A DNA stretch of 64,000 bases from Bacillota bacterium (GCA_023392595.1 JAEVYU010000057.1:100979-164978); one strand, 5' to 3'; shown: positions 24,088 through 32,945, counted from the stretch's first letter. Made by a program: numbers and translations. The notes: generated by a model not told the origin, from the sequence alone.

Positions 24088-25110
24088 ATGAGAAAGCTCA
24101 TTGCAGTCATTTTCGTCTTTACACTCACAATGACCGGGGCCCACCAAACACCGGCATTAGATGTTAGCGGGTATTTAAATAACAAGATAAGTGTCGCGGA
24201 TGAAGAGAATTTTAGTGGAGAAAACAAGCTTGATCTCGATCTTCACCTTAAAAACGAGGGATATTACCTTTTCACTTCTTGTCAGGTGATTAACCAATAC
24301 GGCGAAACCGATACTGCAAATCTGGAATTAAACAAGGCTTATATTTCTTTGTATCCTCAATGGAGTCGTATCACCATAGGCAAACAAGTAGTCAGCTGGG
24401 GCAATAGTTACCTATTTAGCTTGGTCGATGTATTTAATCCAATCGACATCATGGATCCTAAGGGTGAAAGGACCGGAGTCAACGGGATCGACTTAAAGAC
24501 GGATATCAATACTACGACTCAATTTGAGATAGCCGCTTTCCCAACGGCTAAACTCTCCGATGGGGACTATGGTGCGGCTTTTAGAACCTCATTGGGCCTT
24601 TTTGTTTTTGGTGTCAACGTATTACATAATACTGAACCTGATGGGGCGACCAAACAAAGAAATTCATATGTTTTGGATATAAAAGGCGAGCTGGGAAAGT
24701 CCGGTCTGGGAATTTGGGGCCAGTGGGGGGAAATACAGGATAGCAGTTTTGATGAAACGAAAACCAGATATTACAATACAGTAATTGGTGGAGATTATAC
24801 ATTTTCATTGGGCGAAGGCCTTTATGTTTTGGCGGAGTTTTTGCAAAATAACAAGGAGGAGGGAAAAAAGGGTTACCTCCACATTAAGTATAGTCCGGAA
24901 AGCTCCTTAAGTATCGAAGGCAATGTCTTGCGCGATCTTACTCATAATCAGGATTTAGTATATTATTCTACCATTGATTGTAATTTGAATGATCGCATTG
25001 CACTATCTTGCAGCTATTACTATTGTCCGTCCGGCAGTTCGGCGATTCTTGAGGCTCAAGAAACAGAATTTTACCGTAAATGGCTTTTTAAAATCACAAC
25101 CAACTTTTAA
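24088..25110 (+). CDS. Outer-membrane beta-barrel-like protein
   Basis: 340 aa. The first 24 residues are a signal peptide (MRKLIAVIFVFTLTMTGAHQ, cleavage likely after the Ala of TPA). The mature part is rich in alternating aromatic/polar strands (YISLYPQWSRITIGKQVVSW and many more) and ends in Phe (KITTNF), as do outer-membrane barrels. QVVSWGNSYLFSLVDVFNPI resembles DUF1302-like porin proteins that accompany RND or ABC lipid exporters. It is the first gene of a five-gene unit with an ABC exporter and a LolA-like protein, so it may form the outer-membrane exit or receptor for the cluster product. This is a main argument for a diderm host. Confidence 0.75.
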   Translation: MRKLIAVIFVFTLTMTGAHQTPALDVSGYLNNKISVADEENFSGENKLDLDLHLKNEGYYLFTSCQVINQYGETDTANLELNKAYISLYPQWSRITIGKQVVSWGNSYLFSLVDVFNPIDIMDPKGERTGVNGIDLKTDINTTTQFEIAAFPTAKLSDGDYGAAFRTSLGLFVFGVNVLHNTEPDGATKQRNSYVLDIKGELGKSGLGIWGQWGEIQDSSFDETKTRYYNTVIGGDYTFSLGEGLYVLAEFLQNNKEEGKKGYLHIKYSPESSLSIEGNVLRDLTHNQDLVYYSTIDCNLNDRIALSCSYYYCPSGSSAILEAQETEFYRKWLFKITTNF

Positions 25111-25123
25111 AGGAGGGAGATAG

Positions 25124-25825
25124 ATGGTTCTATTAACCTTACATAAGGTGAGAAAGGAATTTGGCTGCGGAAATCTCACCGTTACAGCATTGCGAGACAT
25201 TTCTTTGGAGATTGCGAAAGGGGAATTCACTGTTTTTGCCGGTCCGTCCGGTTCCGGGAAGACGACATTATTAAATATGATCGGCTGTCTGGATATTCCC
25301 ACCAATGGTGAGATTCTAATTGGCGGGGAAAATATTACTCAACTGTCTCAACACCTTCAAGCTGATTTCCGGCGGGAGAAAATTGGGTTTATTTTTCAAT
25401 CCTATAATTTGATCCCGGTTTTAACGGCGTTCGAAAATATCGAGTTCCCTTTGACATTATTAAAAAGGCATTCAAAAGAGGAACGGGAGGCTAAAGTTTA
25501 CTCCATCTTGAAGGAGGTCGGCTTAGATCATCTGGCAAAACGCCGTCCGAGCGAAATGAGTGGTGGTCAACAGCAACGGATCGCCATAGCACGGGCGCTG
25601 GTTAAAGAGCCGGATTTGGTCCTGGCTGATGAGCCCACGGCTAATTTAGACTCGGTGACCGGAGAATCCATTTTGGAATTGATGCGGGATCTCAATCAGC
25701 GTAAAAAAATTACCTTTCTATTTTCTTCCCACGATAAAATGGTCATCAATAGCGCCAGACGGGTTATTCGACTTCGGGATGGGCGGCTTGAGGGGGAAGA
25801 ATTAAGAATGAACGAGGTGAGCTGA
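25124..25825 (+). CDS. ABC transporter ATPase, LolD/MacB type
   Basis: 233 aa. Walker A GPSGSGKTTLLN, Q-loop FIFQSYNLIPVL, signature MSGGQQQRIAIARAL and Walker B LVLADEPTANLDS are all present, and the H-loop is in FSSHDKMV. The class is the one that pairs with FtsX-type permeases (LolD, MacB, FtsE). These use ATP to drive mechanotransmission for lipid or drug extrusion rather than membrane transport through the permease. It follows the barrel gene by 13 bp and abuts the first permease. Confidence 0.93.
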   Translation: MVLLTLHKVRKEFGCGNLTVTALRDISLEIAKGEFTVFAGPSGSGKTTLLNMIGCLDIPTNGEILIGGENITQLSQHLQADFRREKIGFIFQSYNLIPVLTAFENIEFPLTLLKRHSKEEREAKVYSILKEVGLDHLAKRRPSEMSGGQQQRIAIARALVKEPDLVLADEPTANLDSVTGESILELMRDLNQRKKITFLFSSHDKMVINSARRVIRLRDGRLEGEELRMNEVS

Positions 25826-27043
25826 ATGCTGTTCAAAATGGCATTTCAGAATATTTTTCGTAATCGCAAACGGACTTTAATTACCCTGACGGCGGTCTTT
25901 TTTGGTGTATTTTTGACAATTGTGGCCAATGGGTTTAACAAAGGCCTTGAATGGCAAATTAAAAACTTGTATATCAAAACCGACACTAGTGATTTTAAAA
26001 TCGTTGTTCGTGATTATGTCATCGATGATTTGGAAAACCCGATTCAATATCCCATTAAAGATGATAGCTCTTTGATACGCGCTTTAGCCGGTAATCGGAT
26101 TGTAAAAAGTTTTTCACCTCGTATTTCTTTTTACGGTAGCCTCAGTAATGGCATTAATGAAATTCATTCCCTGGGGTTAGGGGTTGACCCTGTTTCGGAA
26201 GACGCTGTATTTAACCGCTCTCGAAGCATTGTAACCGGTCGATTTCTAAAAAGGCACGAGGAAGGAATCGTCGTTGGCGAACAATTGGCAAAATTGTTGA
26301 ATCTTAGGGTAGGTGATACGATAACTCTAATCGCACAGGCGACTGAAATGGGTACCAATGCTTGCGACATCATGATCAAGGGTTTAATTCGAACCGGTAA
26401 TCCCTTGATTGACGGCGGGGCCTTTTTTATCCCAGACGGTTTGGCAAGAAACTTTTTGAGCTTTACGGGAGTAACGGATATTGCTGTGGCGATGAATCAA
26501 AACGCTTCCATTCAACAAATGGAATCAACAATTGGTGGGCAAGTGACGGGAGAAAAAATTAAAATCCTATCCTGGAGAGATTACGCCAAAGACTACATAC
26601 CCTTGATTGAAATGCGGAAAAAGATGATAGTGGTTTTGACGGGAATGATCCTCCTCATTGCTGCAGCAGGAATTATGAATACAATGTTGATGGCGATGAT
26701 GGAACGGAAATGGGAGATTGGTAATCTCATGGCCATGGGTGTCAGACCGCTGGAAATTTTGAACCTGTTTTTACAGGAAGGAATGATTATTGGATTTCTC
26801 GGCAGTCTAGTAGGGGTTATTATCGGCAGTGCCATTGTTTATTATTTCCAATTCAACGGTATTGCAGTAAATGGGCTGTCCGATGTAGCAGTGGCCGGTA
26901 AATTATATACCTATGTGGATATCGGCCAGATGATAACTACCTTTTTAATGGGGCTCATTGTCGCGACACTATCCACCGTATATCCGGCGATAAAATCAGC
27001 GAGTATGCACCCGGTTGAAGCTATTCAGGGTAGGAGGGGGTGA
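25826..27043 (+). CDS. FtsX/MacB-type permease 1 (LolC/E-like)
   Basis: 405 aa. One N-terminal transmembrane helix (RTLITLTAVFFGVFLTIVAN), a large extracytoplasmic domain and three C-terminal helices make the FtsX layout. GIMNTMLMAMMERKWEIGNL followed by MAMGVRPLEILNLF is the coupling-helix signature. It begins directly after the ATPase stop. The pair of different permeases suggests a LolCE-like heterodimer. In lipoprotein sorting LolCE extracts lipids from the inner membrane and hands them to LolA. Confidence 0.9.
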   Translation: MLFKMAFQNIFRNRKRTLITLTAVFFGVFLTIVANGFNKGLEWQIKNLYIKTDTSDFKIVVRDYVIDDLENPIQYPIKDDSSLIRALAGNRIVKSFSPRISFYGSLSNGINEIHSLGLGVDPVSEDAVFNRSRSIVTGRFLKRHEEGIVVGEQLAKLLNLRVGDTITLIAQATEMGTNACDIMIKGLIRTGNPLIDGGAFFIPDGLARNFLSFTGVTDIAVAMNQNASIQQMESTIGGQVTGEKIKILSWRDYAKDYIPLIEMRKKMIVVLTGMILLIAAAGIMNTMLMAMMERKWEIGNLMAMGVRPLEILNLFLQEGMIIGFLGSLVGVIIGSAIVYYFQFNGIAVNGLSDVAVAGKLYTYVDIGQMITTFLMGLIVATLSTVYPAIKSASMHPVEAIQGRRG

Positions 27044-27048
27044 GTAAA

Positions 27049-28269
27049 ATGAAAGGATTGGTAATCATGGCTTTTCGGAATATTTTCAGGAATGTCCGGC
27101 GTAGTTTATTAACCCTCTTTATCATTATCCTGGCAATTACAATGTTAGTTATTAGCAGTTCGTATATTGGCGGGATGTTTAATAATATTTTGGATGAAAG
27201 CATTAAATTTAGTGGTCATGTTCGGATCACTGGCCAGGATTATGAAATGAGTGAGAAAAAGATGACGCTTTCGTCCGGAATTCCGGATTATTTATTGGTA
27301 AAGACAGTCTTGCAAAATAAGGTTGCAACGATTCGAAACGTTGTTGGCCGGATTAAATTTGGTGCTTTGCTATATTATGATAATCAATCTAAGCAAAGTT
27401 CGGGATATGGAATTGAACAAGATGATTCTAAAGTATTGAGATTAAATACTAGGTTAATCCAGGGCCGATTGTTTGATTCCAAAAATCCACAAGAAATAAT
27501 CATCGGACGAAGTTTGGCGGAAAGTTTTCACCTATCCTGTGGTGATAATGTGACCTTGTTGGTGCGGACCTCAGGGAATTCCAATTGGGCACAGAATTAT
27601 CAAGTGGTGGGTATCTACGATATGCAAAACGGATTATTAAATAAGTCTTTTTATATTTCTCTGCCCTCGGCCCAATATTTGCTAGACATGAGTGGACGGG
27701 TTTCCGAGATTCTCGTTTTTGGTAAATCGCTCAATGAGGCCACAAGCCTGATGGCGGCAATCCAAAAAACAAGAATTACAGAAAATCCAGAATTAAAAAA
27801 ATGGGATAAGGTTGGGTTTGGCCCGATATTTACCAGTATTGTCAGCGTTGTATCAGGTACAATTTCAATTATTTTGGTTTTGTTAGCTGGCTTGGGAATT
27901 GTCAATACAATGTTGATGGCTATTTTTGAACGTAAAACCGAAATTGGATTATTGAAAACAATGGGTCTACATAATAATGAAATCGTAAATTTATTCCTGA
28001 TTGAAGGGTTAGTTATTGGGTTAGTGGGGACCACTATTGGACTGTGCCTAGGGGGAATTGGCGCCTACCAATTGTCAATAAAAGGAATTAATATGGGCAA
28101 TTTATTAAACGGTGCAATGGTTGCGATGAGTAGTATAGTGTATGGGGTATTCAATGCTCATATATTTATTAAGGCAGGAGTAATGGGTATTATCATATCT
28201 CTTCTTGGACCCATTATTCCAGCGTTAAGCGGAGTGCGCTTAACACCGACTGAAGCCTTGCGAAAATAA
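27049..28269 (+). CDS. FtsX/MacB-type permease 2 (LolC/E-like)
   Basis: 406 aa with the same layout: N-terminal helix (LLTLFIIILAITMLVISSSY), periplasmic domain, then IVNTMLMAIFERKTEIGLLK and TMGLHNNEIVNLFLIEG. It starts at ATG 27049 behind GGAGGGGG; GTG 27040 overlaps the previous stop. Low identity with permease 1 in the periplasmic part supports a heterodimer. It is followed by the LolA-like gene, as in LolA/LolCDE-type lipid carriers. Confidence 0.9.
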   Translation: MKGLVIMAFRNIFRNVRRSLLTLFIIILAITMLVISSSYIGGMFNNILDESIKFSGHVRITGQDYEMSEKKMTLSSGIPDYLLVKTVLQNKVATIRNVVGRIKFGALLYYDNQSKQSSGYGIEQDDSKVLRLNTRLIQGRLFDSKNPQEIIIGRSLAESFHLSCGDNVTLLVRTSGNSNWAQNYQVVGIYDMQNGLLNKSFYISLPSAQYLLDMSGRVSEILVFGKSLNEATSLMAAIQKTRITENPELKKWDKVGFGPIFTSIVSVVSGTISIILVLLAGLGIVNTMLMAIFERKTEIGLLKTMGLHNNEIVNLFLIEGLVIGLVGTTIGLCLGGIGAYQLSIKGINMGNLLNGAMVAMSSIVYGVFNAHIFIKAGVMGIIISLLGPIIPALSGVRLTPTEALRK

Positions 28270-28280
28270 ACGAAAAAGGA

Positions 28281-29045
28281 ATGATTATATTGAAAAAGAT
28301 ATTCCGGTTTTTAATAGGTTTATTCATATTCGCTTGTCCATTGAATTTTATATTGGCGGATGAATCGGTATCCGAGATTTTAAATAAAATGGATTATAAT
28401 TCGGCACCAGATACTATCACCTATAATGCGAAGTTGATCATTCATCAATCCAGCCGTACTGATGTTAAGGAATTTAAACTTTATGGATCGGGGCAGGAAC
28501 GGTCATTTGTTGTGTTTATTAGTCCGCTTCGGGATAAGAATATTTCGGTGTTGCGGATAAATGATAACTTATGGATGTATTATCCCTCCGCCGAAAAAAC
28601 AGTTAAGCTTTCCGGGCATATGTTACGACAAAGTTTTATGGGTAGCGATTTTTCATACGAAGACAGCACCGAACGGTGGAAGATGTTGGAAAAATACGAT
28701 GGTACAGTCACCGGCTACGAAGAAATCAATGGGCATCCTACTTATGTTTTGTCATTAACCGCCAAAAAATCAGATGCAACCTATTATAGAAAGATTATTT
28801 GGATTGATAAGGAAAAGTATGTGATGCTCAAAGGAGAAATGTACGCTAAAAGCGGTAAACTGTTGAAGACTGCCATGTCTGAAGTAGTTCAACAGTTCGG
28901 TAATCGTTATTATGCGACTACGGTTCGAGTGGAAGATAAATTAAAAAAGAGTAATTATTCTGAAATGCTTTTTTCAAATATTCAGTTTAATCCGAGCATT
29001 CCGGAATCGATATTTACCCTGAAAAATTTGGAGCAAAGGCAATAA
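28281..29045 (+). CDS. LolA-like outer-membrane lipoprotein-sorting family protein
   Basis: 254 aa. The N-terminus is a signal peptide (LKKIFRFLIGLFIFACPLNF to about residue 30). The mature part fits the LolA-like half-barrel: ARs such as VFISPLRDKNISVLRINDNL, then MWMYYPSAEKTVKLSG-like motifs and DFSYEDSTERWKML. Proteins of this group carry hydrophobic molecules across the periplasm and commonly accompany MMPL or ABC exporters. The start could be TTG 28290, which has a better-spaced ribosome binding site. It ends the export operon. Confidence 0.82.
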   Translation: MIILKKIFRFLIGLFIFACPLNFILADESVSEILNKMDYNSAPDTITYNAKLIIHQSSRTDVKEFKLYGSGQERSFVVFISPLRDKNISVLRINDNLWMYYPSAEKTVKLSGHMLRQSFMGSDFSYEDSTERWKMLEKYDGTVTGYEEINGHPTYVLSLTAKKSDATYYRKIIWIDKEKYVMLKGEMYAKSGKLLKTAMSEVVQQFGNRYYATTVRVEDKLKKSNYSEMLFSNIQFNPSIPESIFTLKNLEQRQ

Positions 29046-29313
29046 CTAATTCCAACCAAAGCTAATAGTAATGAAAGGGGAGTAATGTTCAGACAGAGAT
29101 AAGTCTGTGTGCTCTTCACTTATTTGCGCTTGAAAGGACTATCTACGATATATAAAAATGCGGTCTGCTCCAAAAGATGCAGCGCACTCACCTCCACGTG
29201 ATTTGTAGTTGCCTGTAAATCTCAACAATCTAGTTTTAAAACAAAATAAGCTCAAAGGCAACGGTTTCATTCTGTTTTGAGCTTTGAGCATAGTGAAAGG
29301 AATGGGTATAAAA

Positions 29314-30072
29314 ATGAATAATGAATTATTTTTAAACAATGAAGTCTATAGAAAAAAGAGTAGCATGAAATTTACATTTTATTTCTTAACAATTTTTATC
29401 GTTTTTTTTATCGGTGGTTTTTATTATTTCTTTGATCGACTTTTTCCATATTCTCAAATTATTGGCCAGATTTTGGTCTTAACAGTTGCTACCAATTTAT
29501 TAGGACAATTTTATTTAAAAAAAGAAAAATACCAAAGAATATATAAAGATGAAGCATACGTAAAGGCTTTTTATCGTTTTCATGTAACTGCAATGCCCTT
29601 AATATATGTATCTGCACTTCATCCGATTTTTGCTTACTCGACAGGGGAAATTATAAATTGTTGGTATATTAATTTTGTTTTTGGAGGCTATCTTATTTTA
29701 TCTGCTATCCTACTTCATCGAAGGACAATAAAAATTTTTGGGGTTGATAATTTGTTCATGTATTATGTTTATTATCCAGAAAAAGGTGGTAAAACAGATT
29801 CAATTATCCATTCAATGCTCAGACATCCTATTTATTCTGCTATGATGCGTTTAGCTTTAGGACTAGGTTTGTTACGGGGTACTCTTGAGTCCTTTTGTGT
29901 AGGATTAATTATTCCTTTTTTACAGTTTTTTTGGCTATATGTGTACGAAGAACCTGATTTAATAACTAGATTTGGTAAAGAATATAAAAAATATAGACAT
30001 AATGTGTGGGCGTTATTGGTAAAACCGAAAGAACTACTACTGTTTTGGGGATTTCTTTTTGGTAAAAAATAG
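29314..30072 (+). CDS. Integral membrane methyltransferase (ICMT/PEMT-like)
   Basis: 252 aa with about six membrane segments. The C-terminal signature HSMLRHPIYSAMMRLALGLG followed by YEEPDLITRFGKEYKKYRHN is that of isoprenylcysteine carboxyl methyltransferase and phospholipid methyltransferase-like enzymes, in which the RHPxY and EE regions bind S-adenosylmethionine. Distinctly A+T-richer than the flanking genes. It may methylate the cluster product at the membrane, but it lies 268 bp after the LolA-like gene and need not belong to the pathway. The start is uncertain (ATG 29302 or 29314). Confidence 0.75.
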   Translation: MNNELFLNNEVYRKKSSMKFTFYFLTIFIVFFIGGFYYFFDRLFPYSQIIGQILVLTVATNLLGQFYLKKEKYQRIYKDEAYVKAFYRFHVTAMPLIYVSALHPIFAYSTGEIINCWYINFVFGGYLILSAILLHRRTIKIFGVDNLFMYYVYYPEKGGKTDSIIHSMLRHPIYSAMMRLALGLGLLRGTLESFCVGLIIPFLQFFWLYVYEEPDLITRFGKEYKKYRHNVWALLVKPKELLLFWGFLFGKK

Positions 30073-30330
30073 CAGGGATATTGCATTTCACGAAGCTTTT
30101 GATATGACTCCGGAGGAAGAAGTAATTGAGCCTAGTTCGCCGACTAAATTCAGAAAAATTGGTCTGAAAGATGTTAAGCTATTAGAGATGTTCATGGTAA
30201 AACGCTAGGAATTGTCTTGGATTATGGGCTAATAAAAACAAATTCAATCATTTTAGATTCAATTCCTACAAGAGCATGCTATAACCAAAAAACGCCGTAG
30301 GAAGTTTTCATAGAGTATTCTGAGAGATAA
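30073..30330 (+). mobile_element. IS1182-family transposase remnant
   Basis: Two frames spell pieces of the transposase N-terminal half: MTPEEEVIEPSSPTKFRKIG then LKDVKLLEMF, and after a shift NSIILDSIPTRACYNQKTP. These correspond to the conserved SxLTKFRKxR and IxDATHTxARYNQKSP segments of IS1182-like transposases. A stop codon interrupts the last part. No terminal repeats or C-terminal DDE parts remain. Confidence 0.75.
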
Positions 30331-30366
30331 AAACTAACCCGGTAAACCCGGGTTAGTTTTTATTAT
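30326..30366. terminator. Strong bidirectional terminator
   Basis: AAAACTAACCCGG at 30330-30342 pairs perfectly with CCGGGTTAGTTTT at 30348-30360 around a 5-base loop, with T-rich sequence after it on the plus strand. It can stop transcripts from the methyltransferase side and from the fabF side. Confidence 0.9.
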
Positions 30367-30368
30367 TA

Positions 30369-31610
30369 TTACATATTAAACTTCCTTAACACTACGCAGG
30401 CATTGGTGGAACCAAACCCGAAAGAATTCGATATCCCCACCTTCAGATCCGCCTTGCGGGCTTTGTTGGCCACATAATCCAGGTCGCATTCCGGATCGGG
30501 ATGCTCTTGGTTAATGGTAGGCGGTGAAACTTGATTGAACAGAGAGAGGGCTGTAAATGCCGTCTCGATAGCCCCGGCAGCGCCCAACAAATGGCCCGTC
30601 ATTGATTTGGTTGAGTTCACCAGAATTTTCCGGGCGTGATCTCCAAAGGTTAATTTAATGGCTTTGGTTTCCATGGCGTCGTTCACTTGAGTCGAAGTGC
30701 CGTGTGCATTGATATAATCAACTTCATCTCCGGCAATACCGGCTGACTTAAGGGCTAACCTCATACATTGCGCAGCTCCCGAACCATCCGGGGCCGGCGA
30801 TGTAATGTGATAGGCGTCACTGTTCATTCCAAATCCGATAACTTCAGCATAAATCTTAGCGCCACGTTTTTGGGCGTGCTCTAATTCCTCCAGGATAAGA
30901 ATCCCCGATCCCTCGCCCATGATAAAACCATCCCGTTCGGCGTCAAAGGGGCGGCTGGCCTTTTCCGGCTGATCGTTGCGGGAAGAAAGTGCGGTCATGT
31001 TGGCAAATCCGGCGATCGCTACCGGGACAACCGTGGCCTCAGTACCGCCGGCGATAATCGCGTCAGCCTCACCCCGTTTAATGATATGATAAGCATCACC
31101 AATCGCATGGGTCCCGGTTGAGCACGCCGATACTGCTGAATAATTGGGGCCTTTCGCGCCGGTACGGATCGAAATCTGACCGGCAGCCAGATTCAAAGCC
31201 AAGGCAGGAACAAAGAAGGGAGAAACCCGGTCTGGCCCTTTTTCATTGCAAATATCATGGTAGTGGATAATGGTTTCAATGCCTCCAAGACCTGAACCCA
31301 CAATAACTCCAATATTATCGGCATTTTCCGGAGTGACTTTCAACCCGGAATCGGCCAGCGCTTGCTCAGAAGCGCCGACCGCATATTGAATGAAGCGATC
31401 CATTTTTTTGAGTTCTTTTTTCTCAATATATTGCAGAGGATCAAAATTTTTCACCTCCGCTGCGATTTTGGTGCTGAATTTGGCAGTATCAAAACGAGTA
31501 ATCAAGGATACCCCTGAACGGCCAGACATTAATGAATCCCAGGTTTCTGAAGTTGTCAGCCCGACGGGGGTGACCAATCCAATACCAGTAATAACCACTC
31601 TTCGACTCAA
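30369..31610 (-). CDS. fabF: 3-oxoacyl-ACP synthase II (FabF type)
   Basis: 413 aa, full length. Active-site residues are standard: Cys163 in SAVSACSTGTHAIG, His in NAHGTSTQVND and His in NSTKSMTGHLLGAAGA. It elongates acyl-ACP with malonyl-ACP in fatty-acid synthesis. Unlike normal fabF genes it has no acpP, fabD or fabG beside it; only a MarR gene precedes it, 24 bp upstream on the same strand. The start is a TTG at 31610. Possibly it is a second FabF, under separate control, for supplying or modifying acyl chains in this region; whether another fabF exists elsewhere cannot be seen here. Confidence 0.9.
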   Translation of the reverse strand: MSRRVVITGIGLVTPVGLTTSETWDSLMSGRSGVSLITRFDTAKFSTKIAAEVKNFDPLQYIEKKELKKMDRFIQYAVGASEQALADSGLKVTPENADNIGVIVGSGLGGIETIIHYHDICNEKGPDRVSPFFVPALALNLAAGQISIRTGAKGPNYSAVSACSTGTHAIGDAYHIIKRGEADAIIAGGTEATVVPVAIAGFANMTALSSRNDQPEKASRPFDAERDGFIMGEGSGILILEELEHAQKRGAKIYAEVIGFGMNSDAYHITSPAPDGSGAAQCMRLALKSAGIAGDEVDYINAHGTSTQVNDAMETKAIKLTFGDHARKILVNSTKSMTGHLLGAAGAIETAFTALSLFNQVSPPTINQEHPDPECDLDYVANKARKADLKVGISNSFGFGSTNACVVLRKFNM

Positions 31611-31634
31611 AACTAATCACCTGCTTTTTTATTT

Positions 31635-32060
31635 TTAAGAAATTTGTTTACTGATAACCGAAATAATTCGGCGAAAAGCTTTTACATCATCTGCAGAAAG
31701 AGCTTCCTGCACTTTTCGGTCTAACTTTTCCACCAATGCTTTGATATTTTGCCGCGCCGTGATTCCGCTTTGGGTGAGAAAGATTAAGATACTGCGGCGA
31801 TCATTGGGATCGGGGCGTCTTTCGATGAAGCCTTTTTTTTCCAATCGGTCTAAAAGGCCCGTCATACTTGAACTTTCGAGATCGAGTTTCGCTGCCAGAG
31901 TCTTGGGATTCTCGCCACCCTCGGGTGAAATTTCCAAAAGGAGCAGCGCCTTGGGCACACTGAGATCGAAACCGGCAAGTTGCTGGTTATAGTATCTTGA
32001 AAGCTTTTGCCAAGTATTCTTAATCAAAAGGCAAAACAAAGGCGGACTTATACTTTCCAT
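31635..32060 (-). CDS. MarR-family regulator of fabF
   Basis: 141 aa. NPKTLAAKLDLESSSMTGLL followed by DRLEKKGFIERRPDPNDRRS is the winged HTH with the DxRxxxxxLT feature (ILIFLTQSG). It is in one unit with fabF. Two overlapping copies of the palindrome TTCGTATACGAA lie just upstream. In streptococci the MarR protein FabT controls fatty-acid genes; this protein may act similarly but the gene set differs. Confidence 0.88.
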   Translation of the reverse strand: MESISPPLFCLLIKNTWQKLSRYYNQQLAGFDLSVPKALLLLEISPEGGENPKTLAAKLDLESSSMTGLLDRLEKKGFIERRPDPNDRRSILIFLTQSGITARQNIKALVEKLDRKVQEALSADDVKAFRRIISVISKQIS

Positions 32061-32085
32061 CCAATCAATCCTTTGTCTAAACTAT

Positions 32086-32112
32086 TTCGTATACGAACTA
32101 TACGTATACGAA
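32086..32112. promoter_or_regulatory. Tandem palindromic operators upstream of marR-fabF
   Basis: TTCGTATACGAA at 32086-32097 is a perfect 12-bp palindrome. A near copy, TACGTATACGAA, follows at 32101-32112, 15 bp downstream. Their position just before the marR start suggests autoregulation. Confidence 0.75.
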
Positions 32113-32348
32113 GAATATATCATGGAGTCTTAACCAAGTCAACCCAATTTAGAAGATTCTTTTAACATCAATATCTCGTGAAATATTGGCAGATATTTAA
32201 TGGATCTCTTGGTTAATGATACCGAGGGGGCTGGAAATTTCCGGCCCATAGAACAACCGGAGTATAACATTTCGGTTAATAAAAAGGCAAATTTTCCTGT
32301 AAAGGCGAAATGTTTTTAAAAAGAAGATTTTAATTTGAGGTGTAGCTG
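32113..32348. other. Divergent intergenic region, no gene
   Basis: Apart from the operators just before it, nothing recognisable is seen; the last bases hold the TGAGGTG ribosome binding site of the HAD gene. Confidence 0.4.
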
Positions 32349-32945
32349 ATGACCTTAACCGTTGACCCGAAAGCTCGGGGATTGATTTTTGATTTTGATG
32401 GAACCCTGGGGGATACCATGCCCACCCATGTGGCTTCCTGGCGGGTAGTAGGAGCTCAATATGGATTTGAAGTACCGGAAGCGTTACTTTATCAACTTGC
32501 CGGAATGTCCAGTGAAAACATTACCAAATATTTGAACCAAAATTTCGGATATCATCTGGACGTTGCAGCGGTTTGCAAAGCCAAAAATGAATCTTACCTC
32601 CATTTAACAAAAAAAGTTATCCCGGTCGAGCCGGTATTTCAAATAGTGAAGGCGTATTTTGGTAAATTACCAATGGCCATAGGTACCGGTGAATGTCGGG
32701 ATATCGCCCTTGTCAATATTAAAGCGGCTGAAGTTGACCGGTATTTTAAAATTATTGTCACCACGGATGACGTTAAAAAAGGAAAGCCGGATCCGGAGAT
32801 TTTTCTGAAATGCGCAGAATTAATGAAGGTCCCGCCTGAGTATTGCCAAGTATTTGAAGATGCGCCGCCTGGACTTGCGGCCGCAGCCAAAGCCGGAATG
32901 ATTGCCACGGATATCAGGCCTTTTGTAAATGAAATTTCGGCGTAA
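32349..32945 (+). CDS. HAD-superfamily phosphatase (beta-phosphoglucomutase-like subfamily)
   Basis: 198 aa. The nucleophile motif is FDFDGTLGDTMP, motif II is in AIGTGECRDI, motif III Lys in KKGKPDPEIFLKCAELM, and motif IV in QVFEDAPPGLAAAAKAGM. The alpha-helical cap after motif I is of type C1. Such enzymes hydrolyse or rearrange sugar phosphates. The exact substrate cannot be predicted. It is monocistronic, with a terminator 20 bp after the stop. Confidence 0.9.
   Translation: MTLTVDPKARGLIFDFDGTLGDTMPTHVASWRVVGAQYGFEVPEALLYQLAGMSSENITKYLNQNFGYHLDVAAVCKAKNESYLHLTKKVIPVEPVFQIVKAYFGKLPMAIGTGECRDIALVNIKAAEVDRYFKIIVTTDDVKKGKPDPEIFLKCAELMKVPPEYCQVFEDAPPGLAAAAKAGMIATDIRPFVNEISA

Noticed and set aside
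16157..31000. Acyl carrier protein gene in the polyketide-like cluster
   Set aside because: I looked for a 75-90 aa acidic frame with a DSL/DSLD motif on both strands and saw none. Short intergenic gaps leave no space for it.
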